Shown here: piece by piece, positions 18,150 to 26,650 of the stretch
Layout of the letters: every line of letters starts with the position of its first letter
How positions within the stretch are numbered: position 1 is the first letter of the stretch
Assembly: GCA_013450215.1 (NCBI GenBank)
Contig: JACDSH010000053.1
Span: 1 to 40,619 of the forward strand
Origin: Nitrosospira sp.
GTDB taxonomy: Bacteria > Pseudomonadota > Gammaproteobacteria > Burkholderiales > Nitrosomonadaceae
Length of the DNA stretch: 40,619 nucleotides
Direction: 5' to 3'
Translations under genes and position numbers: made by a program
Notes under the pieces: generated by a model
What the model was told of the DNA's origin: nothing
Seen by the model: only the letters and a program-made list of their open reading frames with translations
The model's database searches: none

Positions 18150-18845
18150 TTAGTTCTGGAGAGTACCGACCTTGACCTGCTGAAGACTACTAATATCCAA
18201 TAGACTCGTAAATTCTTGCGCTATTACACCCGGTGTAAATGGCAGTACGCCTAGTAGAGGACAGGTCAGCCTTTGTTGCAGTGCACGTACATTCTCATCG
18301 AAATCGAGCATCTGTGGATCTATCTGATTAGCCACCCATCCTGCGAGCGGAAGGCCAACCGATTGCACAGCCTCTGCGGTCAGTAGTGCATGGTTTAAAC
18401 ATCCCAGACGCATCCCCACCACCAGTATTACTGGGAAGCCCATTGATCGCGCCATATCACCAGCATCATGCCGATTATTGAGAGGGACCCGAAAACCACC
18501 AATACCCTCAACGATTACTATCTCAGCAATGTCTTGTAATCCGCGGCAAGCTTTGAGGATCACAGCGGTATCTATCTCAATCCCCATCTCTATTGCTGCA
18601 ATATGCGGTGCAGTCCGCCGAATCAAAGCGTATGGATTGATCAGACTACGTGGCGCGGAAACGTTACTGGCTGCGATGAGCATTTCTACATCCATCCATG
18701 CTCCATCATCACCATGCCCTGCCGCTACCGGCTTCATTCCCACAACAGCCTTCCCACACGCAGAAAGGGCATGGATTAAGGTACAGCTCACAAGTGTTTT
18801 TCCTACGTTGGTATCTGTACCGGTAATGAAATAGCCTACTGACAC
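18150..18845 (-). CDS. bioD: Dethiobiotin synthetase
   Basis: ATP-dependent carboxylase that closes the ureido ring of dethiobiotin from DAPA and CO2; cytosolic, 231 residues. The P-loop is YFITGTDTNVGKTLVSCTL at the extreme N-terminus, with MKPVAAG and VIVEGIGGFRVPL as further BioD motifs. I prefer a GTG start at 18845: it puts the P-loop at the family-standard distance, AGGA lies about eight bases upstream, and it begins just after the bioC stop. An ATG at 18884 would overlap bioC by 35 bases and add 13 atypical residues. Confidence 0.93.
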   Translation of the reverse strand: MSVGYFITGTDTNVGKTLVSCTLIHALSACGKAVVGMKPVAAGHGDDGAWMDVEMLIAASNVSAPRSLINPYALIRRTAPHIAAIEMGIEIDTAVILKACRGLQDIAEIVIVEGIGGFRVPLNNRHDAGDMARSMGFPVILVVGMRLGCLNHALLTAEAVQSVGLPLAGWVANQIDPQMLDFDENVRALQQRLTCPLLGVLPFTPGVIAQEFTSLLDISSLQQVKVGTLQN

Positions 18846-18849
18846 CCGT

Positions 18850-19743
18850 CTATCCTGACAAGGGGAACTGATCGGTCGATACATGCTTGGTTATGATCTT
18901 ACCAATCTCTTTTCGTGGTAGCGGCTTCCAAGCATGACCATAAATCACTTCGAAGGTGGCCGGTAGCTTCCCATCGACTCTTAGCGACTCATAATGATCG
19001 ATCATTTTCTGCCATCTGACTCTCCCAGTGAGTCCATGCGCCCTACCCTCAGTCACATTACGAGCTCCAATAGTTCTCAGATCCTTCATCACACTGATCA
19101 CATCATCATAGGTCAGTGTGATGTACTCCATATCCATGACCGGCGTCGCAAAGCCGTTATGGACCAGCATGTCACCGATATCGTGCATATCAGTGAACCG
19201 ATTAATATGACTGTAATTATCTACGCTACGAAAGGCCTGACGTAGCTCCTTCAGGGTATCTGGGCCAAAAGTGCTAAACATAAAAAGACCGCCCGGCTGA
19301 AGAACCCGTCGAACCTCGGAGAATGTATGTCGTATATCGTTACACCATTGCAGTGTCAGGTTTGACCAGACTAATCCTGAGCAGGAATCCCTTACCGGTA
19401 ATGATTCAATATCCCCGCACGTGTAAATTGTCTGCCGCCCATGTGCAGATGCGAATGGCTTCCACCATGGGACCGGAGGACGCGCCTTAAGATGCATCGA
19501 CAAGGCAATATCAACCGCTAAAATTTTTGATGCAGGGAATCGCGTGGCCAGATTCCGACTACCATAACCCGTGCCACTGCCAATATCCAGAATGAAATCC
19601 GGGGTATGCTTGATGTAATTAAGGCGCGCCAACATCCGATCACATACCTCACGTTGCAGAACTGCTGCAACGTCGTAACTCGGTGCCGCACGTTCGAATG
19701 ACCGTCGCAATTGATGCTTATCTAGGGTATGGTCGTAATTCAT
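18850..19743 (-). CDS. bioC: Malonyl-ACP O-methyltransferase
   Basis: SAM-dependent methyltransferase of 297 residues that masks the malonyl-ACP carboxylate so that the fatty-acid machinery can build the pimeloyl chain. The N-terminal SFERAAPSYD is typical of BioC; motif I is ILDIGSGTGYGSRNL (about 51-65), followed by the acidic LAVDIA and SNLTLQWC, then FSTFGPDTLKELRQAF, a strong BioC signature. It starts directly after the bioH stop with no gap and is followed by bioD. The C-terminus carries the expected substrate-binding region (YEVIYGHAW-like segment). Confident assignment. Confidence 0.95.
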   Translation of the reverse strand: MNYDHTLDKHQLRRSFERAAPSYDVAAVLQREVCDRMLARLNYIKHTPDFILDIGSGTGYGSRNLATRFPASKILAVDIALSMHLKARPPVPWWKPFASAHGRQTIYTCGDIESLPVRDSCSGLVWSNLTLQWCNDIRHTFSEVRRVLQPGGLFMFSTFGPDTLKELRQAFRSVDNYSHINRFTDMHDIGDMLVHNGFATPVMDMEYITLTYDDVISVMKDLRTIGARNVTEGRAHGLTGRVRWQKMIDHYESLRVDGKLPATFEVIYGHAWKPLPRKEIGKIITKHVSTDQFPLSG

Positions 19744-20502
19744 TTAGACTGTCTGAATCAGTTTTGTTATAAATTGATCTGGATGTGACAAGAAGGGCGC
19801 GTGTCCGCAGCTTGGGATCATTACCAGCTCTGAACTCGGTAACTTCTGGTGCATCCATCGTGCTGCAGAGGGATGGGTGATGATATCGTTCTCCCCATGT
19901 ATCAGCACGACCGGCTGGCTGATTTTTTCTATTTTATTGCGTAAATCGGTCGTCAACAAAATCTGTAGCCCCGCCTGTAGTGAGGCTTCATTTAGTTCTC
20001 GGTCATGAGAGAAGCTTGCTCTCAATTTTGCTAGGACTGCTGTGGTATCGGTACTGCCTTTTACCTGTAGGCTGATAAATCGATCCAGAGTCATTGCATA
20101 ATCGCGCTTCAAGTTCCTCATAAAGAGTTGCAGCATCTCCTCATCCATGCCCCATTGCCAGTCTCTATGTTTAATAAAGCATGGAATGGTCGAGACCAGT
20201 ATCAGCTTTTTAACACGCCCGGGCAGTTGCAATGCAAGCTCGACCGATACTTGACCCCCTAATGACCAACCGCAAATGGTGCAATCATCGGGGAGTACCT
20301 CTGCAACTTTTTCTACCATGCATTGCAGTGTAGCCGTTTCGCATGCTGCACTGCCGCCATGACCCGGCAAATCGACTAGATGCAGACGAAAATGCCGAGC
20401 TAACTGATCACGCACACCATCCCAGATATCGCTGTGCATGGCCCAGCCGTGCAGTAGAACGAGGTCTGGGCCAGCGCCAAGGATTTTAACGTGGAGGCTC
20501 AT
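19744..20502 (-). CDS. bioH: Pimeloyl-ACP methyl ester carboxylesterase
   Basis: Alpha/beta hydrolase of 252 residues that removes the methyl group added by BioC, ending chain elongation and releasing pimeloyl-ACP. The catalytic triad is visible: Ser80 in CGWSLGG, Asp206 in HGENDIITH and His234 in SCGHAPF, at positions matching E. coli BioH. VLLHGWAMHSDIWD gives the oxyanion loop. The gene overlaps the 3' end of bioF by 17 bp and abuts bioC, so it is firmly inside the operon. Confidence 0.95.
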   Translation of the reverse strand: MSLHVKILGAGPDLVLLHGWAMHSDIWDGVRDQLARHFRLHLVDLPGHGGSAACETATLQCMVEKVAEVLPDDCTICGWSLGGQVSVELALQLPGRVKKLILVSTIPCFIKHRDWQWGMDEEMLQLFMRNLKRDYAMTLDRFISLQVKGSTDTTAVLAKLRASFSHDRELNEASLQAGLQILLTTDLRNKIEKISQPVVLIHGENDIITHPSAARWMHQKLPSSELVMIPSCGHAPFLSHPDQFITKLIQTV

Positions 20503-21655
20503 ATACCGAGTCCAGTTGCCTCAATGCCGATAACAATTGATCCACATCCTCCTTACTGTGTGAGGCCGACAGCGAGACCCGCAGTCTTGCCGTACCCTTC
20601 GGCACAGTCGGTGGACGGATTGCGGGTACCATTATCCCACGTTCTCGGAGCGATTCGCTTAACTGTAAGGCCTCATCATTGCTACCAATGATGAGAGGCT
20701 GGATTGGGCTCTTGGATGGCAATAATTTCCATCGCATTGACTGTAGACCCCTTTGAAATTGCATGATGAGCTGTGATAACCTTTCACGCCTCCATTCCTC
20801 TTGCTCGATTAATGACAGGCTACGAAGCAATGCGTGGGATAGCAGTGGCGGGGTAGCGGTGGTATAGATATAGCTACGGGCAGATTGGATCAGGGACTCA
20901 ATGATCTCAACCTGCCCAGCGACGAAGGCTCCAAATACACCCGCCGCCTTGCCAAGGGTCGCCATATAAATGATACGGGGTGAACTCAGATTGAAATGAG
21001 ATGCCACCCCCCTCCCCTGACGACCCAACACACCGAATCCATGTGCATCATCAATCAGCAGCCAGGCATCATATTTATCACACAATGCCAGCAGTTTAGG
21101 CACCGGGGCGATATCCCCATCCATGCTGAACACTGCATCGGTCATCACTAGCTTCCGTCTGGCCTGAGAACTAGCCAACTGCTTCTCCAAAGCGATCAGA
21201 TCAAGGTGCGGGTAACGGGTCAGCTTTATACTTGAGCATAGCGCAGCATCATTGAGCGAAGCATGATTGAGTTTATCCGCAAAGAGCGCATCGATACGCC
21301 CAATTAACGCAGTCACCACACCGGCATTGGCCATGTAGCCGGTTGAGAAGAGTAGCGCCCTGGGGAAGCCTGTAAAAGATGCTAGAGCACTCTCTAATGC
21401 ATGATGAGCTGATGAGTGTCCGCTGATAAGGTGCGAGGCACCTGCGCCCACCCCATACCGTCTGGCACCCTCACAGACTGCTTCAATCAGTTGAGGATGA
21501 TTAGCAAGTCCAAGGTAATCATTATCACAAAATGCAAGGTAACTACATCCGTCGATAGTGATATGCGCATTCTGACGACTCTCTGTGGTTATCCTGCGGC
21601 GTTTTAAACCTGCACTTTCCCGGGTACGAAGCTGTTCAGCAAGATCAGTGAGCAT
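20486..21655 (-). CDS. bioF: 8-amino-7-oxononanoate synthase
   Basis: PLP-dependent alpha-oxoamine synthase of 389 residues that condenses pimeloyl-ACP with L-alanine to give KAPA. The PLP lysine is Lys236 in MATLGKAAGVFGAF, the same position as in E. coli. Other family motifs are FCDNDYLGLANHP, GAGASHLISGHSSAHHALE and DDAHGFGVLG. Separated from bioB by only 5 bp and overlapping bioH by 17 bp. Confidence 0.96.
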   Translation of the reverse strand: MLTDLAEQLRTRESAGLKRRRITTESRQNAHITIDGCSYLAFCDNDYLGLANHPQLIEAVCEGARRYGVGAGASHLISGHSSAHHALESALASFTGFPRALLFSTGYMANAGVVTALIGRIDALFADKLNHASLNDAALCSSIKLTRYPHLDLIALEKQLASSQARRKLVMTDAVFSMDGDIAPVPKLLALCDKYDAWLLIDDAHGFGVLGRQGRGVASHFNLSSPRIIYMATLGKAAGVFGAFVAGQVEIIESLIQSARSYIYTTATPPLLSHALLRSLSLIEQEEWRRERLSQLIMQFQRGLQSMRWKLLPSKSPIQPLIIGSNDEALQLSESLRERGIMVPAIRPPTVPKGTARLRVSLSASHSKEDVDQLLSALRQLDSVYEPPR

Positions 21656-21660
21656 TCTGA

Positions 21661-22629
21661 CTAGATCGAACGAATTCCAAGTTTTTTGAATAAATTATCA
21701 TCTCTCTGAGATTCCGGATTACCCGTGGTGAGTAGCTTCTCACCATAAAAAATAGAATTTGCACCCGCAAGAAAGCACAGTGCCTGTACCGCCTCAGACA
21801 TTTCCTGCCTTCCTGCCGAGAGACGTACCATCGCTTTAGGCATGGTAATTCGAGCAGCTGCAATGGTCCGAACAAACTCAAAATGGTCCAGTGCTTCTGT
21901 ACCGTGCAGTGGTGTACCGGCTACTTGAACCAGATTATTAATTGGAACGGACTCGGGATAAGGCTTGAGATTCGCTAGTTGAGCGATCAGTCCTGCCCGT
22001 GCTTGACGTGATTCACCCATACCAACGATTCCACCGCAACATACATTCATACCGGCCGCCCTTACCTGTTCAAGCGTGTCTAGACGGTCTTGATAGTCAC
22101 GGGTGGTGATCACTTCACCGTAGAATTCTGGTGCTGTATCGAGATTATGATTGTAGTAATCAAGACCGGCCTGCCTGAGTTGCTCAGCCTGCCCCTGCTT
22201 CAGCATCCCCAGCGTGGCACAGGTTTCAAGGCCCAGTGCCTTCACTGAACTGATCATTTCTGATATTTTACCGATATCCCGCTGCTTAGGACCTCTCCAG
22301 GCCGCACCCATGCAGAACCGTGAAGCCCCCTGGGCCTTTGCCGCTCTTGCTGTATCGATCACCTCCGTCAGTGACAGCATCTCCTGATCTTCTAAACTCG
22401 TATGGTAGCGCGCCGCCTGCGGGCAATAACCACAATCCTCTGGGCAACCACCTGTCTTAACCGAGATCAGTGTCGATAGCTGCACCGCATTAGCATCATG
22501 ATACTGACGATGAATCAACTGGGCACGGTGAATTAGGTCGCCAAAAGGCAGATCCAGCAAAGCTTCGATTTGAGCAACAGTCCAGGCTGATGGCTTTATG
22601 GAAATTACATCGGAAACGGATTGATTCAT
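21661..22629 (-). CDS. bioB: Biotin synthase
   Basis: Radical-SAM enzyme of 322 residues that inserts sulfur into dethiobiotin. The radical-SAM cluster cysteines are Cys62, Cys66 and Cys69 in [12 protein letters not shown]. The auxiliary-cluster motifs are also present ([37 protein letters not shown]). I place the start at the ATG at 22629, preceded by AGGGTG at good spacing; the frame is open upstream to a TTG at 22662, but that adds 11 atypical residues and covers a palindrome. First gene of the bio operon, which probably runs through the two hydrolase genes to 16343. bioA is not present here. Confidence 0.97.
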   Translation of the reverse strand: MNQSVSDVISIKPSAWTVAQIEALLDLPFGDLIHRAQLIHRQYHDANAVQLSTLISVKTGGCPEDCGYCPQAARYHTSLEDQEMLSLTEVIDTARAAKAQGASRFCMGAAWRGPKQRDIGKISEMISSVKALGLETCATLGMLKQGQAEQLRQAGLDYYNHNLDTAPEFYGEVITTRDYQDRLDTLEQVRAAGMNVCCGGIVGMGESRQARAGLIAQLANLKPYPESVPINNLVQVAGTPLHGTEALDHFEFVRTIAAARITMPKAMVRLSAGRQEMSEAVQALCFLAGANSIFYGEKLLTTGNPESQRDDNLFKKLGIRSI

Positions 22630-22650
22630 TCTGCACCCTGTATGAATTGG

Positions 22651-22673
22651 TAACTGGGTCAATCATCCAGTTA
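22651..22673. promoter_or_regulatory. Inverted repeat upstream of bioB, possible operator
   Basis: TAACTGG and CCAGTTA form a perfect 7-bp inverted repeat with a 9-base spacer, 22-44 bases upstream of the bioB start codon. It lies within the predicted leader, so it could act as an operator or as a leader hairpin. It does not match the BirA operator (TTGTAAACC with its inverted copy) that I know from enterics. Confidence 0.4.
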
Positions 22674-22730
22674 TTCGGTTATTATCAATCGAACAGCGAG
22701 TCTGTGATTATCTGATTCGGGATGAGCTGT

Positions 22731-22759
22731 ATCATCAAGGCGAAAGGTACTGTTGTCAA
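22731..22759 (-). promoter_or_regulatory. Candidate sigma-70 promoter of the bio operon
   Basis: On the minus strand a perfect TTGACA (22754-22759) is followed after 17 bases by GATGAT (22731-22736), four of six matches to TATAAT. Transcription would start near 22724, giving a leader of about 95 bases that contains the 7-bp inverted repeat. Confidence 0.4.
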
Positions 22760-23385
22760 TTCGTAGCAAGCCATTTTTCGACGATAGATTAAAAATAGAT
22801 CAAACTGTTTCCTGTACGCCGTTAATGATCGCGGGAGAATTCAATATGATGGCCATCAGACTAGCCCTCTGAGCACTATACTGAGCTGCCAGAAAATGGA
22901 TTAAGCTGGCGAAAGGAACATGACGAGAAGATCGTGATGCAGAACAAGGGCGATCTCTCAAACCTAAGTTACGCTGAATCAAGTTGCTTCATTTCTGTAG
23001 ATACAAGTACATGCCTTCAGGCTACCGCTGATGGGACACAGCGGTGGAGTAGTATTGAGAAAATGATAGAAGACGATAAAGCACTCCATGTCGAGGAGCG
23101 AAGTGCTCACCATTCGCTAGATAATGGCACCAAAGGATTCATTGGCGTTTATTCTGGTTGCATAGATTCAGTTGATATAAAATTATAAGCTGCCGTGAAA
23201 AAATTGGCGGATTATAGACTTAGCCTCTAATGGACTCACGGTAGTTGTCTAGCGCTGCTGGGAACTTATTTTTGCTTATAAAGTCGAACGCTGTACAGGC
23301 TAGGGAATTTTCTATTAAGGTGTGAGGATCTCTAGTAAAGGTCTAAATTTAGATACTAATTCAACTCAATTTTAAGGAGCTACAC
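22760..23385. other. Gene-poor region between bioB and the TIGR04073 gene
   Basis: About 620 bases with no recognised gene. It may encode an 84-residue protein (22934-23188, listed separately). The final 200 bases (23189-23385) are AT-rich and contain no frame of note; they should hold the promoter of the following gene, but no clear -35/-10 pair stands out. No tRNA, CRISPR or repeat family was seen. Confidence 0.5.
22934..23188 (+). CDS. Doubtful small protein, 84 residues
   Basis: Open frame beginning GTG-ATG and ending with TAA at 23188. GAGAAG just upstream is a weak ribosome-site candidate. The product is polar and acidic in the middle (IEKMIEDDKALHVEERSAHH) with three cysteines, has no signal peptide or membrane segment, and resembles nothing I know. 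It could be a real orphan gene or chance coding in a long intergenic region. Confidence 0.22.
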   Translation: MMQNKGDLSNLSYAESSCFISVDTSTCLQATADGTQRWSSIEKMIEDDKALHVEERSAHHSLDNGTKGFIGVYSGCIDSVDIKL

Positions 23386-23739
23386 GTGAAAAAAATAATC
23401 AAGTCACTACTGATCGTATCTTCCTTGATCTTTTTAACTCCATCAGTTCATGCTCACGACGCAAGTTACGTGACGCATGTGGGAAACAAGTTAGGATATG
23501 GCATCGCTAACATCGCTACCGGCTGGGTTGAAGTCCCCAAGAATATAATGATAGTCGGACAGAGAGATGGTGTAGTTGCGGGGGCCATTACTGGTGTGTT
23601 CACTGGTGTATTTCAGATGGTTGGCCGCACAGCATACGGAATTATGGAGACTGCAACATTCTTGATTCCAACCCACCCCATAGTAAAACCAGGCTACATC
23701 TGGGATAACTTCGACAAGGAAACGAGCTACCACAAATAA
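23386..23739 (+). CDS. Secreted TIGR04073-type (exosortase-associated) protein
   Basis: Small exported protein of 117 residues starting with GTG; AAGGAG eight bases before is a strong ribosome site. A Sec signal peptide covers residues 1-23 (ending SVHAHA-like). The mature part reads KLGYGIANIATGWVEVPKNI, then a glycine-rich hydrophobic stretch (VVAGAITGVFTGVFQMVGRT) and YGIMETATFLIP. This pattern matches the family described as exosortase system-associated protein TIGR04073, which is also found away from exosortase loci. No exosortase or PEP-CTERM protein is nearby. Function unknown; probably periplasmic or outer-membrane associated. Confidence 0.8.
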   Translation: MKKIIKSLLIVSSLIFLTPSVHAHDASYVTHVGNKLGYGIANIATGWVEVPKNIMIVGQRDGVVAGAITGVFTGVFQMVGRTAYGIMETATFLIPTHPIVKPGYIWDNFDKETSYHK

Positions 23740-24060
23740 TTAAAAACCGATTACAGACATAATGGGATGGCAGGTCACGAGATAACCACAAAGTGACCTG
23801 CCTAACCTTGAGAGCGGCAATAAAAAAAAGAATGAAGAAGGTTTATTTTCTAACTTAAAATTATAAAATAGCTGAATTCAAGCTCTAGTTCCATTAGCCA
23901 ATGGTTTTTAGGGATGTGAATTTCCACTTAGAAGAACAATTCATAAAGCACTCTAAATCTCATCACTTCTTTACAGTAACTAACCAGCTGCACGCCCCCT
24001 ATCCCTGTTCAGCTTCATCACCTGTACCAACCAAGCTATCGATTTAAATTAAACGGCAGA
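23740..24060. other. Intergenic region before trmL with a hairpin
   Basis: About 320 non-coding bases. It begins with a strong hairpin (23769-23802), followed by an A-rich tract at 23821-23829 and generally AT-rich DNA up to trmL. No further gene or clear promoter was recognised. Confidence 0.5.
23769..23802. terminator. 10-bp hairpin downstream of the TIGR04073 gene
   Basis: GGCAGGTCAC and GTGACCTGCC form a perfect 10-bp stem with a 14-base loop, about 30 bases after the stop codon. The position fits a transcript end, but no T-run follows, so it may be a stabilising or Rho-associated structure. Confidence 0.4.
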
Positions 24061-24528
24061 ATGATGTTCGACATAATTCTATTTCAACCTGAAATTCCAC
24101 CTAATACCGGGAATATCATTCGCCTCTGTGCGAATACAGGATCAAAACTTCATCTGATCAAACCACTGGGCTTTTCATTGGAAGACAAGAGGTTGCTACG
24201 AGCAGGCTTGGATTATCATGAATTTGCCAATATTAAGATCCATGAAAATTGGGAAGATTGCCTCATTGATCTACAAGATCGTCGTATTTTTGCAGTATCC
24301 ACCAAGGGAAATCAGCACCACCACATGGCCTCATATCTGGTTGGAGATGCTTTTCTTTTTGGCGCGGAAAGCAGTGGTCTGAAGATCGAGATACGAGAAA
24401 GTTTTCCAGCAGAAAGATGTATCCGCGTGCCGATGGTACTAGGCAGTCGCAGCCTTAATCTATCTAACACCGTCTCGGTTGTGATCTATGAAGCCTGGCG
24501 ACAGACTGGATTTGGGGGCGCTATCTGA
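24061..24528 (+). CDS. trmL: tRNA (cytidine(34)-2'-O)-methyltransferase
   Basis: SPOUT-fold RNA methyltransferase of 155 residues that 2'-O-methylates the wobble base of some leucine tRNAs. The N-terminus IILFQPEIPPNTGNIIRLCANTG and LIKPLGFSL are TrmL hallmarks; the knot region FLFGAESSGL and the C-terminal RVPMVLGSRSLNLSNTVSVV carry the SAM-binding trefoil motifs. The start is either of two consecutive ATG codons; the ribosome site is weak. Convergent with gpsA. Confidence 0.94.
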   Translation: MMFDIILFQPEIPPNTGNIIRLCANTGSKLHLIKPLGFSLEDKRLLRAGLDYHEFANIKIHENWEDCLIDLQDRRIFAVSTKGNQHHHMASYLVGDAFLFGAESSGLKIEIRESFPAERCIRVPMVLGSRSLNLSNTVSVVIYEAWRQTGFGGAI

Positions 24529-24592
24529 GCCACCCCTATCCCCATAAAAACTTATCAACATAGAAATAGAAAATGTGAGACCAGCCCCTTGC

Positions 24593-25582
24593 TTAGCCAT
24601 TCTCTGTTTTGGGCTCCCGATTGATCAGTGACTCTAACGCCGTCTTGGGTGATACACCATCGAACAGTATGCTGCAGACGGCTCGGGTGATCGGCATATC
24701 GACCTCCATCTCTTGGCTCAGATGAAGAACTTCTCGTGCGGTATACACCCCCTCCGCAATATGTCCGAGATTTTTAAGAATATCTAACAGTGGCTGACCC
24801 TCTGCCAGCAACAGTCCTACACGTCGGTTGCGCGACAGATCGCCAGTCGTAGTAAGTATCAGATCGCCCACCCCTGCCAATCCTGAAAAGGTTTCTATAT
24901 GACCGCCGAGCTTCAGTCCTAAGCGAGTAATCTCGGCCAGTCCACGAGTGATCAGGGCTGCACGAGCATTATGACCAAGGCCCATACCATCAGAAATGCC
25001 GGCGGCAATGGTTATCACATTCTTGACTGCGCCGCCTACCTCTACACCAATGACATCGGTACTGGAATAGACCCTAAGACGTGGATGATGTAACTGTGCG
25101 GCGATACTCCTGGAGAATTCTTCATCATGAGATGCCAAGGTTAAGGCGGTGGGCTTTCGCTGCGCCACCTCCTGCGCAAAGCTCGGCCCTGACAGCACAC
25201 CACAGGGCGCGACCCCGGCATACTCATCAATCGCCACCTGGTGAGGAAGTTTAGCGGACTTCCCCTCGAAACCCTTGCATCCCCAGATCACCGGTATCGC
25301 TCTTCCGGTCGCAATAATTCTGCGTAATGTCTCACGCAATCCCGCAACAGGAACGACAATCACCGCAAGATCAGCCGTATCAATAGCATCGGCAATTACC
25401 GAGGTCAGCTCTAGTGAGTCAGGCAGAGGAAATTCAGGAAGAAAGCGGTGGTTAGTTCGTTGCGAGAGCATCTCATCTAGATGCTGCGTATCAGGTGTCC
25501 ATAATGTAACCTGGTGGTGCTCATTAAGATTAATCGCCAGCGCAGTTCCCCAGGCCCCAGCACCGAGGATGGCTATTCTCAT
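24593..25582 (-). CDS. gpsA: Glycerol-3-phosphate dehydrogenase [NAD(P)+]
   Basis: Cytosolic enzyme of 329 residues that reduces dihydroxyacetone phosphate to sn-glycerol 3-phosphate, the backbone for phospholipid synthesis. The Rossmann motif is ILGAGAWGTALAINL at the N-terminus; GCKGFEGKS, VLSGPSFAQEVA, GGAVKNVITIAAGISDGMGLG with the catalytic lysine, and GLAGVGDLILTTTG follow as in other GpsA proteins. The start overlaps the SH3-protein stop by 4 bp (ATGA); last gene of the rhodanese-grxC-secB operon. Confidence 0.97.
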   Translation of the reverse strand: MRIAILGAGAWGTALAINLNEHHQVTLWTPDTQHLDEMLSQRTNHRFLPEFPLPDSLELTSVIADAIDTADLAVIVVPVAGLRETLRRIIATGRAIPVIWGCKGFEGKSAKLPHQVAIDEYAGVAPCGVLSGPSFAQEVAQRKPTALTLASHDEEFSRSIAAQLHHPRLRVYSSTDVIGVEVGGAVKNVITIAAGISDGMGLGHNARAALITRGLAEITRLGLKLGGHIETFSGLAGVGDLILTTTGDLSRNRRVGLLLAEGQPLLDILKNLGHIAEGVYTAREVLHLSQEMEVDMPITRAVCSILFDGVSPKTALESLINREPKTENG

Positions 25583-26061
25583 GAACCCCAGACCTGATGT
25601 GTTCTGACGTACCCGACCTGACCGTCTCGATGGCGTACCTTAACCCACCCATTCATGGCAGGCTCCAGCCACTCCATCACCACATTCTGTAGGGCCTCGA
25701 ATATCAATGTTGAACCCGTATCCGTCGATTGATATGCCCCAGCCTGAGTGGCAGTTACGATCACGTAACGCATGCTGCTTAATGCCTTCTCTTCAACCCA
25801 GGCAAGACCTCCGCCACTATCACGTACCTTCACCCAGCCCTCTACCTTGACGATCACTTCCACCGGAAGGTAACGACTCGCTACGAAAACTTTGCCAGCC
25901 TTAAGGGATGGTGCGTCATACATAATAGCCGCACTATCCGCTATGGAAAAAAACTCCATTGATGCAAGAGCATGCCCATGGATCATTAATAACGAAGACA
26001 GTAGCAGCGCCTGGACTTGACGCCGCCTTGAAAAGCTTTCGAGGAGTAATGCGTATTTCAT
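25579..26061 (-). CDS. Exported bacterial SH3-domain protein
   Basis: A 160-residue protein with an N-terminal signal peptide (basic start, hydrophobic core, cleavage near HALAS) followed by two SH3b-like repeats: about residues 35-90 (ending GWVKVRDSGGGLAWVEEK) and about 95-158 (ending NGWVKVRHRDGQVGYVRT). Such repeats often bind peptidoglycan, so a periplasmic wall-associated role is likely. I take the ATG at 26061; a TTG two codons earlier would overlap the secB stop. It sits between secB and gpsA with 2-bp and overlapping junctions. Confidence 0.85.
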   Translation of the reverse strand: MKYALLLESFSRRRQVQALLLSSLLMIHGHALASMEFFSIADSAAIMYDAPSLKAGKVFVASRYLPVEVIVKVEGWVKVRDSGGGLAWVEEKALSSMRYVIVTATQAGAYQSTDTGSTLIFEALQNVVMEWLEPAMNGWVKVRHRDGQVGYVRTHQVWGS

Positions 26062-26063
26062 TT

Positions 26064-26543
26064 TCAATGTGTTTTCTTGTCCTCGTCCAATGAGCCCGCT
26101 GCCGCTGCATTCAAATCAGCACGCTGCTTATCCTGCTGGTAAATACCTTCAAAATTTATTGGATTGAGAATGACCGGAGGGAATCCAGCACGAGTGACCA
26201 CATCCGACACTACCTCTCGCAAATAAGGGAAAAGAATATTAGGACAAGCAATACCTAGTACAGGCTCCATCTCGGTCTCTGCGACATTACGAATTTGAAA
26301 GACGCCAGCCTGCTGGGCCTCCACCAAAAACATAGTCTTATCATTGACCTTAGCGGTGACAGTTGCGGTCAAAAGGACCCCGAACATCCCCTCATCGATA
26401 CGCTCTCCAGCCGTATGCAGCTGCACATCCACCTGAGGGGGCTCACGTTCCAGAAAGACTGCGGGCGCGTTAGGGATCTCAAGGGATAAGCCCTTGACAT
26501 AAATCTTCTCGATCCGGAAAACCGGTTGCTGCTCTTCACTCAT
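26064..26543 (-). CDS. secB: Protein-export chaperone SecB
   Basis: Cytosolic homotetrameric chaperone of 159 residues that keeps precursors unfolded for SecA. The N-terminus FRIEKIYVKGLSLEIPNAP and the helix region CPNILFPYLREVVSDVVTRAGFPPVILNPINF are strongly conserved SecB segments. I place the start at the ATG at 26543 (MSEEQQ); an in-frame ATG four codons upstream is possible. Encoded after grxC with a 107-bp gap, and directly before the SH3 protein. Confidence 0.97.
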   Translation of the reverse strand: MSEEQQPVFRIEKIYVKGLSLEIPNAPAVFLEREPPQVDVQLHTAGERIDEGMFGVLLTATVTAKVNDKTMFLVEAQQAGVFQIRNVAETEMEPVLGIACPNILFPYLREVVSDVVTRAGFPPVILNPINFEGIYQQDKQRADLNAAAAGSLDEDKKTH

Positions 26544-26650
26544 GATAGATTCCAATTTGACTGTTTTAAAAAGTGCCTCACCAAGATAACAGCCAGTGTC
26601 GTAGGATTGCGATTGTTTAGGAAAACCGTCGAACTACGGATGGACATGCG

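Noticed and set aside
22800-22982. 60-codon minus-strand frame upstream of bioB
   Set aside because: No recognisable start signal or domain; it lies upstream of the predicted bio promoter and overlaps the doubtful plus-strand ORF.
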